This document shows, piece by piece, positions 40,763 to 47,720 of a stretch of DNA of 48,655 nucleotides. The first letter of the stretch is position 1, and the number at the start of each line of letters is the position of its first letter. This DNA is from Acidobacteriota bacterium (GTDB lineage: Bacteria; Acidobacteriota; Holophagae; Thermotomaculales; Thermotomaculaceae), in NCBI GenBank assembly GCA_013152385.1, contig JAADGL010000010.1, positions 92,336 through 140,990 of the forward strand. The letters are read 5' to 3'. A program made the position numbers and the translations under genes. The notes below the pieces were generated by a model. The model searched no databases. It had not been told where the DNA came from and saw nothing but the letters and a program-made list of their open reading frames with translations.

Positions 40763-41611
40763 ATGTTTTCATCTTTTTTAAGGCGTTTTCCCCGGGTTTT
40801 GATAATTGCGGCATTGATTGCGGCAATTGCTGTTCCGGCCCGTGCCGCCCGGGTGAAACGGTTTTATTTTTACCCGGCGCATCCGGTCGTCATTGACAAC
40901 AGCGCTGCCGGCGATATGCTGGTAATTGGCGGGGATGTTGAAATCAGTGGCAAACTGGCCGGAAACGTATCTGTGGTCGGTGGTGATGTCCATCTGAACA
41001 AAGGCACTGTCACCGGGGATGTGGTGGTGGTTGGCGGGGAACTGATTTCAGACAGAAGCTCCCGGGTGGCGGGCACATCGGTCGTTTTTGCCAGTGTTCT
41101 GAAGCGGAACCATACCGCACTTCTGTTAATTTCCACTCTGTTCTGGCTTCTGGCTATCGGTTTTGGTTTTTATTTCTTTCCCGGACATATCCGGGAGAAC
41201 GCGTTTGAATTTGCCGATGATTTTGTCAGGGCGATTCTTCTCGGGATTTATGCCGCTGCGGTTCTTGTGATTTTGTCTGTTCTTTCATTTGTGCTGATTC
41301 AGGTGGTTGTGGGAATTTTTCTGCTGCTTGCGGTGGCGGTGTTCGGTATCGCCCTCTATCTCTTTTCAGTTCTGACCGTGTTTCAGCTCCTTGGTGAACT
41401 GATCTGGAAACATGTGCTCAAAACCCCCATGCCCGGATTACTTCAAATGGTTACCGGGCTGATTATTTATGAAGCGCTGGCATGGCTCGGTTTTATCGGC
41501 CTGCTGGGCACCCTGGTCCTTGTTCTCGGGGCGATGGGCGCAAGCCTGCTGTCCCGTTTCGGTACATTCAAACCCTGGTTCGGCACCCGCCGCTATTGGG
41601 GGCAGGGATAG
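40763..41611 (+). CDS. Membrane protein with an exported bactofilin-like repeat domain
   Basis: 282 residues. The signal peptide ends near VPARA at residue 28. Residues 45-105 are a right-handed beta-helix type repeat (DMLVIGGDVEISGKLAGNVSVVGGDVHLNKGTVTGDVVVVGG), as in polymer-forming cytoskeletal (bactofilin) proteins but here outside the membrane. Five or so membrane helices fill the rest. Proteins of this design often follow ECF sigma/anti-sigma pairs in related genomes. The gene starts 2 nt after the anti-sigma stop, so it is the third member of the operon. Its function is unknown. Confidence 0.75.
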   Translation: MFSSFLRRFPRVLIIAALIAAIAVPARAARVKRFYFYPAHPVVIDNSAAGDMLVIGGDVEISGKLAGNVSVVGGDVHLNKGTVTGDVVVVGGELISDRSSRVAGTSVVFASVLKRNHTALLLISTLFWLLAIGFGFYFFPGHIRENAFEFADDFVRAILLGIYAAAVLVILSVLSFVLIQVVVGIFLLLAVAVFGIALYLFSVLTVFQLLGELIWKHVLKTPMPGLLQMVTGLIIYEALAWLGFIGLLGTLVLVLGAMGASLLSRFGTFKPWFGTRRYWGQG

Positions 41612-41734
41612 GGTTGTGGAAAGCTGACCTTGTAAGCTGTCTGCCGGAATTCTTTTTTTATGTTTGCCTGTGGTAAATTTTCCGCAGGGACGATTTAAAT
41701 TAAATCATTATATTTCAATAAAATACAAACAAAA

Positions 41735-41780
41735 CTCCCTTTTTACTTTCAGAAAGGCTTCCGTGCAGGGAGATTTTTTA
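41735..41780 (+). terminator. Possible intrinsic terminator after the sigma operon
   Basis: CTCCC (41735-41739) pairs with GGGAG (41768-41772), an inner CTTT/AAAG stem lies between, and ATTTTTTAT follows. The loop is long, so the call is uncertain. The rest of the 225-nt gap is very AT-rich and may act as an UP element for the next promoter. Confidence 0.35.
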
Positions 41781-41790
41781 TAAAAAAACC

Positions 41791-41819
41791 TTGCGTTATG
41801 AACATATGTTCATTATATT
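41791..41819 (+). promoter_or_regulatory. Promoter of the DUF134-NifX-MinD operon with operator in its spacer
   Basis: TTGCGT (41791-41796), a 17-nt spacer and TATATT (41814-41819). The spacer is almost wholly occupied by the 16-bp perfect palindrome ATGAACATATGTTCAT (41798-41813), so a bound dimer would block RNA polymerase directly. Transcription should begin just before the GGAGGTG ribosome site of the first gene, leaving a leader of about 10 nt. Confidence 0.75.
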
Positions 41820-41836
41820 GAGGGTGGAGGTGAAAG

Positions 41837-42214
41837 ATGGTGCGACCGAGAAAGCTCCGGTTCGTGGGAATGGAACCGGAATTCAGAATGTTCAAACCGG
41901 TGGGAATTCCGGTGGTGGAAATGGATCGGATTGTTCTGACTCTTGATGAGTTCGAAGCGATCCGCCTGGTGGATTTCGAGGGAATGGATCATGAGGGTGC
42001 GGCGGCTCTGATTGAGATTTCCCGGCCCACTCTTTCACGTCTTGTGGAACAGGCCCGCCGGAAGGTGGCGGATGCGATTGTCAGTGGAAAGGCACTGGTG
42101 ATTGAGGGCGGCAATGTGGAGATGGTCAGCCGGGGCCGTTGCGGTAACTGCGGTTGGGAAATTCCCCGGGGCCGTGGCGGCGGACGCCACCGTTGCGGCG
42201 GTGGAAGAAGGTAA
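41837..42214 (+). CDS. DUF134 helix-turn-helix protein, putative autoregulator of the cluster
   Basis: 125 residues. VRPRKLRFVGMEPEFRMFKP is the DUF134 N-terminus. A sigma-like HTH follows (LTLDEFEAIRLVDFEGMDHEGAAALIEISRPTLSRLVEQARRKVADAI). The tail has cysteines (CGNCGW and a late Cys in a Gly/Arg/His-rich end) that could bind metal or a cluster. DUF134 proteins almost always precede NifX-like and MinD genes, so this is the likely repressor or sensor acting at the palindrome in its own promoter. Binding has not been shown by anything in the sequence itself. Confidence 0.87.
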   Translation: MVRPRKLRFVGMEPEFRMFKPVGIPVVEMDRIVLTLDEFEAIRLVDFEGMDHEGAAALIEISRPTLSRLVEQARRKVADAIVSGKALVIEGGNVEMVSRGRCGNCGWEIPRGRGGGRHRCGGGRR

Positions 42215-42230
42215 ACAAGGAGATGAAATT

Positions 42231-42551
42231 ATGAAAGTTGCAGTCAGTACACTTGGAAAGACGATGGAAGATAAGATTGATCCCCGTTTCGGACGGGCAC
42301 AGGGTTTTGTGTTTTATGACACTGAATCCGGAGATTCCGAGTATGCCGGAAACGGTGAAAATATTGCCCTGGCCCAGGGAGCGGGTACACAGACGGCCCA
42401 GTTTATTGCGGACAAAGGGGTGGAGGTGGTGATTTCCGGCCATTTCGGGCCCAAGGCCGCGCAGGTATTAGAGACTGCGGGAATTCAGATGAAGGAAGCG
42501 GATCCCGCATGGACAGTGAAGGAAGCGATTGAACAGCTTGTCAGAAGCTGA
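42231..42551 (+). CDS. NifX/NafY-like (dinitrogenase iron-molybdenum cofactor family) protein
   Basis: 106 residues from ATG 42231, which has AAGGAG 8 nt upstream. A longer frame runs back into the DUF134 gene without family similarity. MKVAVSTLGKTMEDKIDPRFGRAQGFVFYD is the standard opening; the VVISGHFGPKAAQVLETAGIQ turn completes the ribonuclease-H-like fold. Relatives bind metal-sulfur clusters: NifX and NafY bind nitrogenase cofactor, and the orange protein ORP binds a Mo-Cu-S cluster. There are no nitrogenase genes in the window, so a role in holding or delivering such a cluster, ORP-like, is the better guess. Confidence 0.9.
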   Translation: MKVAVSTLGKTMEDKIDPRFGRAQGFVFYDTESGDSEYAGNGENIALAQGAGTQTAQFIADKGVEVVISGHFGPKAAQVLETAGIQMKEADPAWTVKEAIEQLVRS

Positions 42552-42608
42552 ATAAATATATGAGGCCGGCTGTTGGCAGTTGGCCCCGATTGCAGCAGGA
42601 GGTGCTTT

Positions 42609-42824
42609 ATGCCACAGGGTGATCGGACAGGACCGGAGGGGAAAGGCCCCCGTACCGGTAGAGGTTTGGGAAGAAGTGCGGGAAACAACGGCCCGGGTTC
42701 TGAACAGCCGGGCCCCGGAAGGCTGGGCGGTAGCCGCGGCCAGGGCCGGGGTACCGGAATCGGACGTGGCCAGGGCCGGGGAATGGGCTCGGGCCGGGGC
42801 CGTGGCGGCGGGCGCGACAGATAA
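42609..42824 (+). CDS. Small Gly/Arg-rich DUF5320-type protein, truncated form
   Basis: 71 residues. It begins MPQGDRTGPEGKGPRTGRGLGRSAG, close to the DUF5320 opening (MPxGDxTGPxGxGPxTGRGxGxC). The rest is repeats of G-R-G-Q-G and G-x-G-R-G, and the usual C-terminal coiled coil is absent. The ribosome site AGGAGGTGCTTT is nearly identical to that of the next gene, so the two are recent-looking duplicates. The function is unknown; the consistent company of NifX/MinD genes suggests a cluster or partner-binding accessory. Confidence 0.7.
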   Translation: MPQGDRTGPEGKGPRTGRGLGRSAGNNGPGSEQPGPGRLGGSRGQGRGTGIGRGQGRGMGSGRGRGGGRDR

Positions 42825-42860
42825 GGTTTTTGATTTATTTTAATATAACAGGAGGTGCTT

Positions 42861-43193
42861 ATGCCATATGGTGATCATTCCGGGCCGATGGGTTATGGCC
42901 CGAGGACTGGAAGAGGAATGGGATTTTGTAATGGATATGATGCTCCGGGCGCGGTAAACGGCGGCCGGATGGGCGGTGGTTTCGGCCGTGGCTTTGCCCG
43001 GGGAATGGGCAGAGGGATGGGCCGCGGTTTCGGCTTTCACCGGGGATTTGCCCCGGTCTGGGGCGCCCCGGTTTCGGTTCCTGCTGTGGACGAAAAGCAG
43101 TTTCTCGAAAACGAGGTGGACGCCCTTTCCCGTCAGCTGGAAGCTGTGAAAAGTCGGCTGGCTCAGTTGCAAAATGATAACGGGGAAGAGTAA
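42861..43193 (+). CDS. DUF5320-type protein
   Basis: 110 residues from ATG 42861 (AGGAGGTGCTT before it). The N-terminus MPYGDHSGPMGYGPRTGRGMGFCNGY has the family pattern with a single cysteine. A glycine/arginine/phenylalanine-rich middle follows. The last 35 residues (VDEKQFLENEVDALSRQLEAVKSRLAQL) form a coiled coil that probably makes it a dimer. The first gene of the pair lacks this coiled coil. The function is unknown. Confidence 0.8.
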   Translation: MPYGDHSGPMGYGPRTGRGMGFCNGYDAPGAVNGGRMGGGFGRGFARGMGRGMGRGFGFHRGFAPVWGAPVSVPAVDEKQFLENEVDALSRQLEAVKSRLAQLQNDNGEE

Positions 43194-43302
43194 TCGGAAG
43201 CGCAAAATGATATGAGTATAGCGGGTGCGGCAAATGCCCCGTTCTTGTGCCTGAAGAAGCTGATTTCCTGTGATAATGTTAAATCCGGGAGGGGAGTCGA
43301 AA

Positions 43303-44151
43303 ATGAGAATTGCGGTTGCATCGGGGAAAGGGGGAACCGGCAAGACCTTTGTCGCCACCAATCTGGCGGCGCTGCTGGCAGATATGGGTGAAACGGTGAC
43401 CCTTGCGGATTGTGATGTGGAAGAGCCCAACAGCCGGTTGTTTATCAAACCGGAAATGATTGAAAGCCATCCCATTACTATTGAGGTTCCGGTGATTGAT
43501 AATGACAAATGTACCGGCTGCCGGCTTTGTTCATCCCATTGCGAGTTTCACGCGTTGATTACGGTGAAGGACAAGACCTATGTGTTTGAGGATATGTGCC
43601 ATGCCTGCGGCTTCTGTATGCGGATTTGCCCCGAAGGCGCAATCGGCAAACGGGATAAAGTAATCGGCACTTTTTTTAAGGGGCAGTTCGGCCGGGGGCT
43701 GTTTATGGAAGCGGAAATGAAGGTAGGGACGGAACTGGCAACTCCGGTAATCCGACACCTGAAAGACCGTTTTCCGGAGTCCGGCACCTTAATTCTGGAT
43801 TCTCCTCCCGGGACATCCTGTCCGGTGGTGGAAACAATTCAGGGTTGTGATTATGTGGTTCTTGTAACCGAACCGACTCCCTTCGGAATTAATGATTTGA
43901 AGCTGGCGGTGGAGATGTGCCGGACACTGGGCTTGAAGTTCGGGGTGGTGGAGAACCGGGCGATGGAAGGGAATGCGACGGTTCGGAATTTTTGCCGGCA
44001 GGAGAATGTTCGCCTGTTGGCAAGTATTCCACTGGAACGGGAGATCGCGGAGTGCTATTCCCGGGGTAATCTGCTGATTCGGGAGCTTCCGGCGTATCGT
44101 TACCGTTTTGTAACCCTGCTGGACGCGGTGAAAGAGGAGTCGGGGCAATGA
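43303..44151 (+). CDS. MinD/Mrp-type ATPase with two [4Fe-4S] ferredoxin inserts (first copy)
   Basis: 282 residues from ATG 43303, preceded by GGGAGGGGAG. The deviant Walker A is GKGGTGKTFVATN (residues 8-20). The switch aspartate region is LADCDVEEPN, and LILDSPPGTSCPV forms the Walker B-like strand. Between residues about 67 and 110 lies a 2[4Fe-4S] ferredoxin insert, CTGCRLCSSHC and CHACGFCMRICPEGAI. Such proteins occur in pairs in ORP-type clusters (Orp3/Orp4) and are thought to load metal-sulfur clusters onto NifX-like proteins. It overlaps the second copy as ATGA. Confidence 0.92.
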   Translation: MRIAVASGKGGTGKTFVATNLAALLADMGETVTLADCDVEEPNSRLFIKPEMIESHPITIEVPVIDNDKCTGCRLCSSHCEFHALITVKDKTYVFEDMCHACGFCMRICPEGAIGKRDKVIGTFFKGQFGRGLFMEAEMKVGTELATPVIRHLKDRFPESGTLILDSPPGTSCPVVETIQGCDYVVLVTEPTPFGINDLKLAVEMCRTLGLKFGVVENRAMEGNATVRNFCRQENVRLLASIPLEREIAECYSRGNLLIRELPAYRYRFVTLLDAVKEESGQ

Positions 44152-45020
44152 AGGAAATTGTGATTATCAGCGGAAAAGGCGGAACCGGAAAGACAACGGT
44201 TGTGCTGGGTTTTGCCTCGCTTGCGGAGAATGCGGTGCTGGCAGACTGTGATGTGGATGCCGCGGATATGTTTCTGGTATTGGATCCGGAAACCTATCAT
44301 ACTGAAAGCTTTACCGGGGGAAAGGTGGCGGAGATTCTCCCGGAACCCTGTACATCCTGCGGAAAATGCCGGGAAGTGTGTGAGTTCGATGCCATCAGCG
44401 AGGCTTATGTGGTGGATGCGCTGGCATGTGAAGGCTGTGGCGCCTGCTATTATTTTTGTCCCCATAATGCGATTTTATTTGAACCTCAGTATACCGGGAC
44501 GGTATTTCATTCCAGGTCCAGGCTGGGGCCGTTTTTCCACGCCAGGCTGAATCCCGGACAGGAAAATTCCGGCAAACTGGTAACACGGGTTCGAAACGAT
44601 GCCAGGGCGGCGGCGGTGGAACAGGAAAGAGATTTGATTCTGGTGGACGGTTCCCCCGGCGTGGGGTGTCCGGTGGTGGCTTCGGTGACCGGGGCGGATT
44701 ATGTGGTGGTGGTAACGGAGCCCACTTTGTCCGGTTATCACGATCTGGAAAGGGTCTTTGAATTGATGTCTCATTTCAAGCTTTCCGGCGGTGTGGTGAT
44801 AAACAAGTTTGACATTCACCGGGAAATGTCCGATAACATAGATGCTCTGGCGGCGAAGGGCGGATTTGACCGCCTCGGCCGGATTCCCTATCACGCGGAA
44901 GAAGTGATTTCAGCCATGAACAATGGCCGGACTGTGATTGAGGCGGCACCGGATTCTCCCGTAGCGAAGGCGGTTAAGGCTGTATGGCGGGAGTTGACTG
45001 CAAAGCTGCCTCAAAGCTGA
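44148..45020 (+). CDS. MinD/Mrp-type ATPase with ferredoxin inserts (second copy)
   Basis: 290 residues, a paralogue of the gene just upstream. The Walker A is GKGGTGKTTVVLGF, the next motif is LADCDVDAADM, and DLILVDGSPGVGCPV comes later. The ferredoxin insert has CTSCGKCREVC and CEGCGACYYFCPHNAI, complete for two [4Fe-4S] clusters. It begins at an ATGA overlap with the first copy, so equal amounts would be made, fitting a heterodimer. It ends 27 nt before the Mrp fusion gene. Confidence 0.92.
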   Translation: MKEIVIISGKGGTGKTTVVLGFASLAENAVLADCDVDAADMFLVLDPETYHTESFTGGKVAEILPEPCTSCGKCREVCEFDAISEAYVVDALACEGCGACYYFCPHNAILFEPQYTGTVFHSRSRLGPFFHARLNPGQENSGKLVTRVRNDARAAAVEQERDLILVDGSPGVGCPVVASVTGADYVVVVTEPTLSGYHDLERVFELMSHFKLSGGVVINKFDIHREMSDNIDALAAKGGFDRLGRIPYHAEEVISAMNNGRTVIEAAPDSPVAKAVKAVWRELTAKLPQS

Positions 45021-45047
45021 ATCGAATAATTTGGAGGACATAGCAAC

Positions 45048-46307
45048 ATGAGTGGAAATTCCTGTTCAACAGGCTCGTGCGGAATGAATCAGAACCCGGA
45101 ACAAATTGCCCGGCAGCGCCAGGTGGAAAGTACTCTGGGCGGAATCAAACATAAAATTGTAGTTCTTTCCGGTAAAGGGGGCGTGGGGAAAAGTACCGTT
45201 GCAGCCTCCATCGCCACGAAACTGGCTGTGGAAGGGTACCGGGTGGGGATTCTGGATGTGGATATCCACGGCCCCAGTGTGCCGCGCATTTTCGGCGTGA
45301 AGGACCGGCGTCCGGGAATGACGGATGAAGAAAAAATGATTCCGGTGCCGATGACGGACAACCTGAAACTGATGTCGGTGGGATTTCTGTTGCCCCATGA
45401 CAAGGAAGCGTTAATCTGGCGAGGCCCATTGAAAATCGGCCTTATCGAACAGTTCTTTTCAGATGTGGACTGGGGTGAGTTGGATTATCTTGTGGTGGAT
45501 TGCCCGCCGGGAACCGGAGATGAACCGCTGTCTATTCTCCAGATGGTTCCGGATGCCAGGGGCATTATTGTGACCACTCCCCAGGGAATGGCGGTGGAAG
45601 ATGTGCAGAAATCTATCACCTTCTGTAAGAAAATGAATCTCGAACTTCTGGGAATTGTAGAAAATATGAGTACGTTCCAATGTCCGCACTGCGGCAGACC
45701 CATTGAGATTTTTCCCGGTAAAGGGGGGGAAGAAATGGCAAAGGATGCCGGGATTCCCCTGTTGGCAAAGCTGCCTTTAAATCATAAACTGATGGAAGCT
45801 TCCGATAATGGAAAGCTGATGCAGGCGTTTAAGGAAATGTCGGCTTTTGACCCCATTGTGAATGTTTTAAGTGAGTTAAAAGATAAACAGCCGGTGAAAA
45901 AAGAAGTCGGGACAACCGCCGCCGGGGCGAAAGCAGCGTCAGGCCGTAAAAAAGATGACCGGATTCAAACCATTGCCATGCCGGTGGATGAGAGCGGTAT
46001 GCTGGACGCCCACTTTGGCCATGCCTCCGGTTTCGCGTTTTTCACTGTGGACACCCGGAAAAAAGTGATTGTTGAAGCCAGAACTCTGACCCCGCCGGCC
46101 CATGAACCCGGTGTGATTCCCAAATGGATTGCGGACCAGGGCGCCCACGTCCTTCTGACCGGAGGAATGGGAGAAAGCGCCCGGAAAATCCTGGTAAACA
46201 AAGGGGTGGACGTGGTAATCGGTGTGGCGCCGGATAACGCGGCCAGGGTGGCACAGGATTATCTGAACAATTCTCTGAATATTGCAGGAAATCAATGCAA
46301 TCATTGA
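45048..46307 (+). CDS. Mrp/NBP35-type iron-sulfur carrier ATPase fused to a NifX-like domain
   Basis: 419 residues. A cysteine-bearing N-terminus (SCSTGSCG) precedes the Walker A SGKGGVGKST (41-50). LDVDIHGPSVPRIFG and VVDCPPGTGDEP follow. Cys212 and Cys215 (CPHCG) form the cluster-bridging CxxC of Mrp/ApbC dimers. After a lysine/alanine linker (about 280-305) comes a second, NifX-type domain (IAMPVDESGMLDAHFGHASGFAFF) ending GNQCNH, with a terminal Cys and His typical of this fusion. It would carry and pass on [4Fe-4S] clusters. AGGAC lies upstream. Confidence 0.93.
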   Translation: MSGNSCSTGSCGMNQNPEQIARQRQVESTLGGIKHKIVVLSGKGGVGKSTVAASIATKLAVEGYRVGILDVDIHGPSVPRIFGVKDRRPGMTDEEKMIPVPMTDNLKLMSVGFLLPHDKEALIWRGPLKIGLIEQFFSDVDWGELDYLVVDCPPGTGDEPLSILQMVPDARGIIVTTPQGMAVEDVQKSITFCKKMNLELLGIVENMSTFQCPHCGRPIEIFPGKGGEEMAKDAGIPLLAKLPLNHKLMEASDNGKLMQAFKEMSAFDPIVNVLSELKDKQPVKKEVGTTAAGAKAASGRKKDDRIQTIAMPVDESGMLDAHFGHASGFAFFTVDTRKKVIVEARTLTPPAHEPGVIPKWIADQGAHVLLTGGMGESARKILVNKGVDVVIGVAPDNAARVAQDYLNNSLNIAGNQCNH

Positions 46308-46337
46308 AAAACAGATAAATTGAACAAAGGAGAAAGA

Positions 46338-47504
46338 ATGAAACACAAAATGGACACGCTGTGTATTCACGCGGGAATGACGGAAAATGAACATCTTGCG
46401 GTGGCGCCCCCTATCTACCAGACCTCCACATTCAAATTTCGGGATGCGGACCACGGTGCCGCTCTGTTTGCCGGGAAAGAAGAGGGATATATCTACACCC
46501 GGATGCTGAATCCCACCGTAAAAGCACTGGAAGACGCGGTGGCGGAACTGGAAAACGGGCACAAAGGCCTGGGCACGGCCAGCGGCATGGCTGCCATTAA
46601 CACGGTTTTCATGGCATTTGTGAAAGCCGGGGACCATGTGGTATGCAGTGAATCGGTGTACGGCCCCACATCCACCTCCCTTGAAAAAGTGTTGGTGGAA
46701 TTCGGTGTGGAACACAGTTTTGTGGATACTTCGGACCTTGAAGCGGTAAAGAATGCCATTCGCCCCAATACAAAAATGGTCTATGTGGAGACTCCCGGCA
46801 ATCCGACTCTTGTGGTATCCGATATTGCCGAAATCGCGAAAATTGCCCATAAGGCCGGCGCGGTACTGGTGGTGGACAATACTTTTTCTTCTCCTGTTGT
46901 CCAGCAGCCGCTGGAGCACGGTGCGGACATTGTGGTGCACAGTATGACCAAGTTTCTGAACGGCCACGCCGATGTTGTGGCGGGAATGATTGTAGTGAAA
47001 ACCGAAGAACAGTACAAACCCTGCCGCTACATCCTCAACCATCTCGGCGGCATTATTCCGCCTTTTGAAGCGTTTCTTGTTCTCCGGGGAATCAAAACTC
47101 TGTCAATTCGGATGAAAAAACACAATGAAAACGCGCAGAAAATTGCGGAGTTTCTTGAAGCTCATCCGGCTGTGTCCTGGGTAAAGTATCCGGGGCTTAA
47201 ATCTCATCCCCAGCATGAAATCGCGAAAAAGCAGATGAATGGGTACAGCGGTATCATCAGCTTTGAGCTGAAAGGGGGGCTTGACGCCGGGAAACACATG
47301 ATGAACAGTGTGAAAATCGCCCAACTGGCGGTTTCCCTCGGCGGTGTGGAGTCCCTGATTCAGCATCCGGCTTCCATGACCCATGCCGGTATGCCGAAAG
47401 AGCTTCGGGAACAGGCCGGTATTACCGACGGCCTGGTCCGTCTCTCCGTCGGCATTGAAGATGCCGATGAGCTGATCGCCGATTTGAATCAGAGCATGAA
47501 ATAG
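46338..47504 (+). CDS. Cys/Met-metabolism PLP enzyme (cystathionine gamma-lyase or methionine gamma-lyase class)
   Basis: 388 residues from ATG 46338, which has AAAGGAG upstream; TTG 46320 would add six residues. TLCIHAGMTENEHLAVAPPIYQTSTF, YTRMLNPTVKALEDAVAELE and LGTASGMAAI are family landmarks. The PLP lysine is Lys205 in HSMTKFLNGHADVVAG, and LVRLSVGIEDADELI ends the fold. The active-site cysteine of Pseudomonas-type methionine gamma-lyase is replaced (SVYGPTST), so lyase or synthase cannot be decided. It is the last gene of the cluster, 30 nt after the Mrp fusion, and may supply sulfur. Confidence 0.9.
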   Translation: MKHKMDTLCIHAGMTENEHLAVAPPIYQTSTFKFRDADHGAALFAGKEEGYIYTRMLNPTVKALEDAVAELENGHKGLGTASGMAAINTVFMAFVKAGDHVVCSESVYGPTSTSLEKVLVEFGVEHSFVDTSDLEAVKNAIRPNTKMVYVETPGNPTLVVSDIAEIAKIAHKAGAVLVVDNTFSSPVVQQPLEHGADIVVHSMTKFLNGHADVVAGMIVVKTEEQYKPCRYILNHLGGIIPPFEAFLVLRGIKTLSIRMKKHNENAQKIAEFLEAHPAVSWVKYPGLKSHPQHEIAKKQMNGYSGIISFELKGGLDAGKHMMNSVKIAQLAVSLGGVESLIQHPASMTHAGMPKELREQAGITDGLVRLSVGIEDADELIADLNQSMK

Positions 47505-47530
47505 ACAGTTGCAGACAATTTCGATATGGA

Positions 47531-47557
47531 AACGGGGTGGAAGCCCCGTTTTTTTTG
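47531..47557 (+). terminator. Strong intrinsic terminator of the DUF134-PLP enzyme operon
   Basis: ACGGGG and CCCCGT form a 6-bp GC-rich stem (extended by A-T pairs) with a 6-nt loop and are followed by eight T. It closes the operon 27 nt after the PLP enzyme stop. Confidence 0.9.
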
Positions 47558-47627
47558 TCGGGGGATTTTCCGGTGGCCCGGTTTGAAGACGGGGAGATTT
47601 TTCTCTTGTTTCCGGCCTGCCGGTTTT

Positions 47628-47656
47628 TTGCCGTTGATACTGTGATTTGATATGAT
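47628..47656 (+). promoter_or_regulatory. Promoter of the arginine deiminase gene
   Basis: TTGCCG (47628-47633), a 17-nt spacer and TATGAT (47651-47656), with the extended form TGATATGAT. About 60 nt of leader follow. It contains a small GCCGG/CCGGC hairpin before the GGAGG ribosome site. A 4-bp CCGG hairpin with six T lies just upstream at 47612-47629. Confidence 0.55.
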
Positions 47657-47720
47657 AAAGCAGGCCGGGAACTGTGGCCGGCTAATTTTCATTTTAACAT
47701 CAGGCACCCGGAGGATTTTC

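Noticed and set aside
45939-47042. 367-residue minus-strand frame opposite the Mrp fusion and PLP enzyme
   Set aside because: Histidine- and phenylalanine-rich complement of conserved genes, and no recognisable motif.
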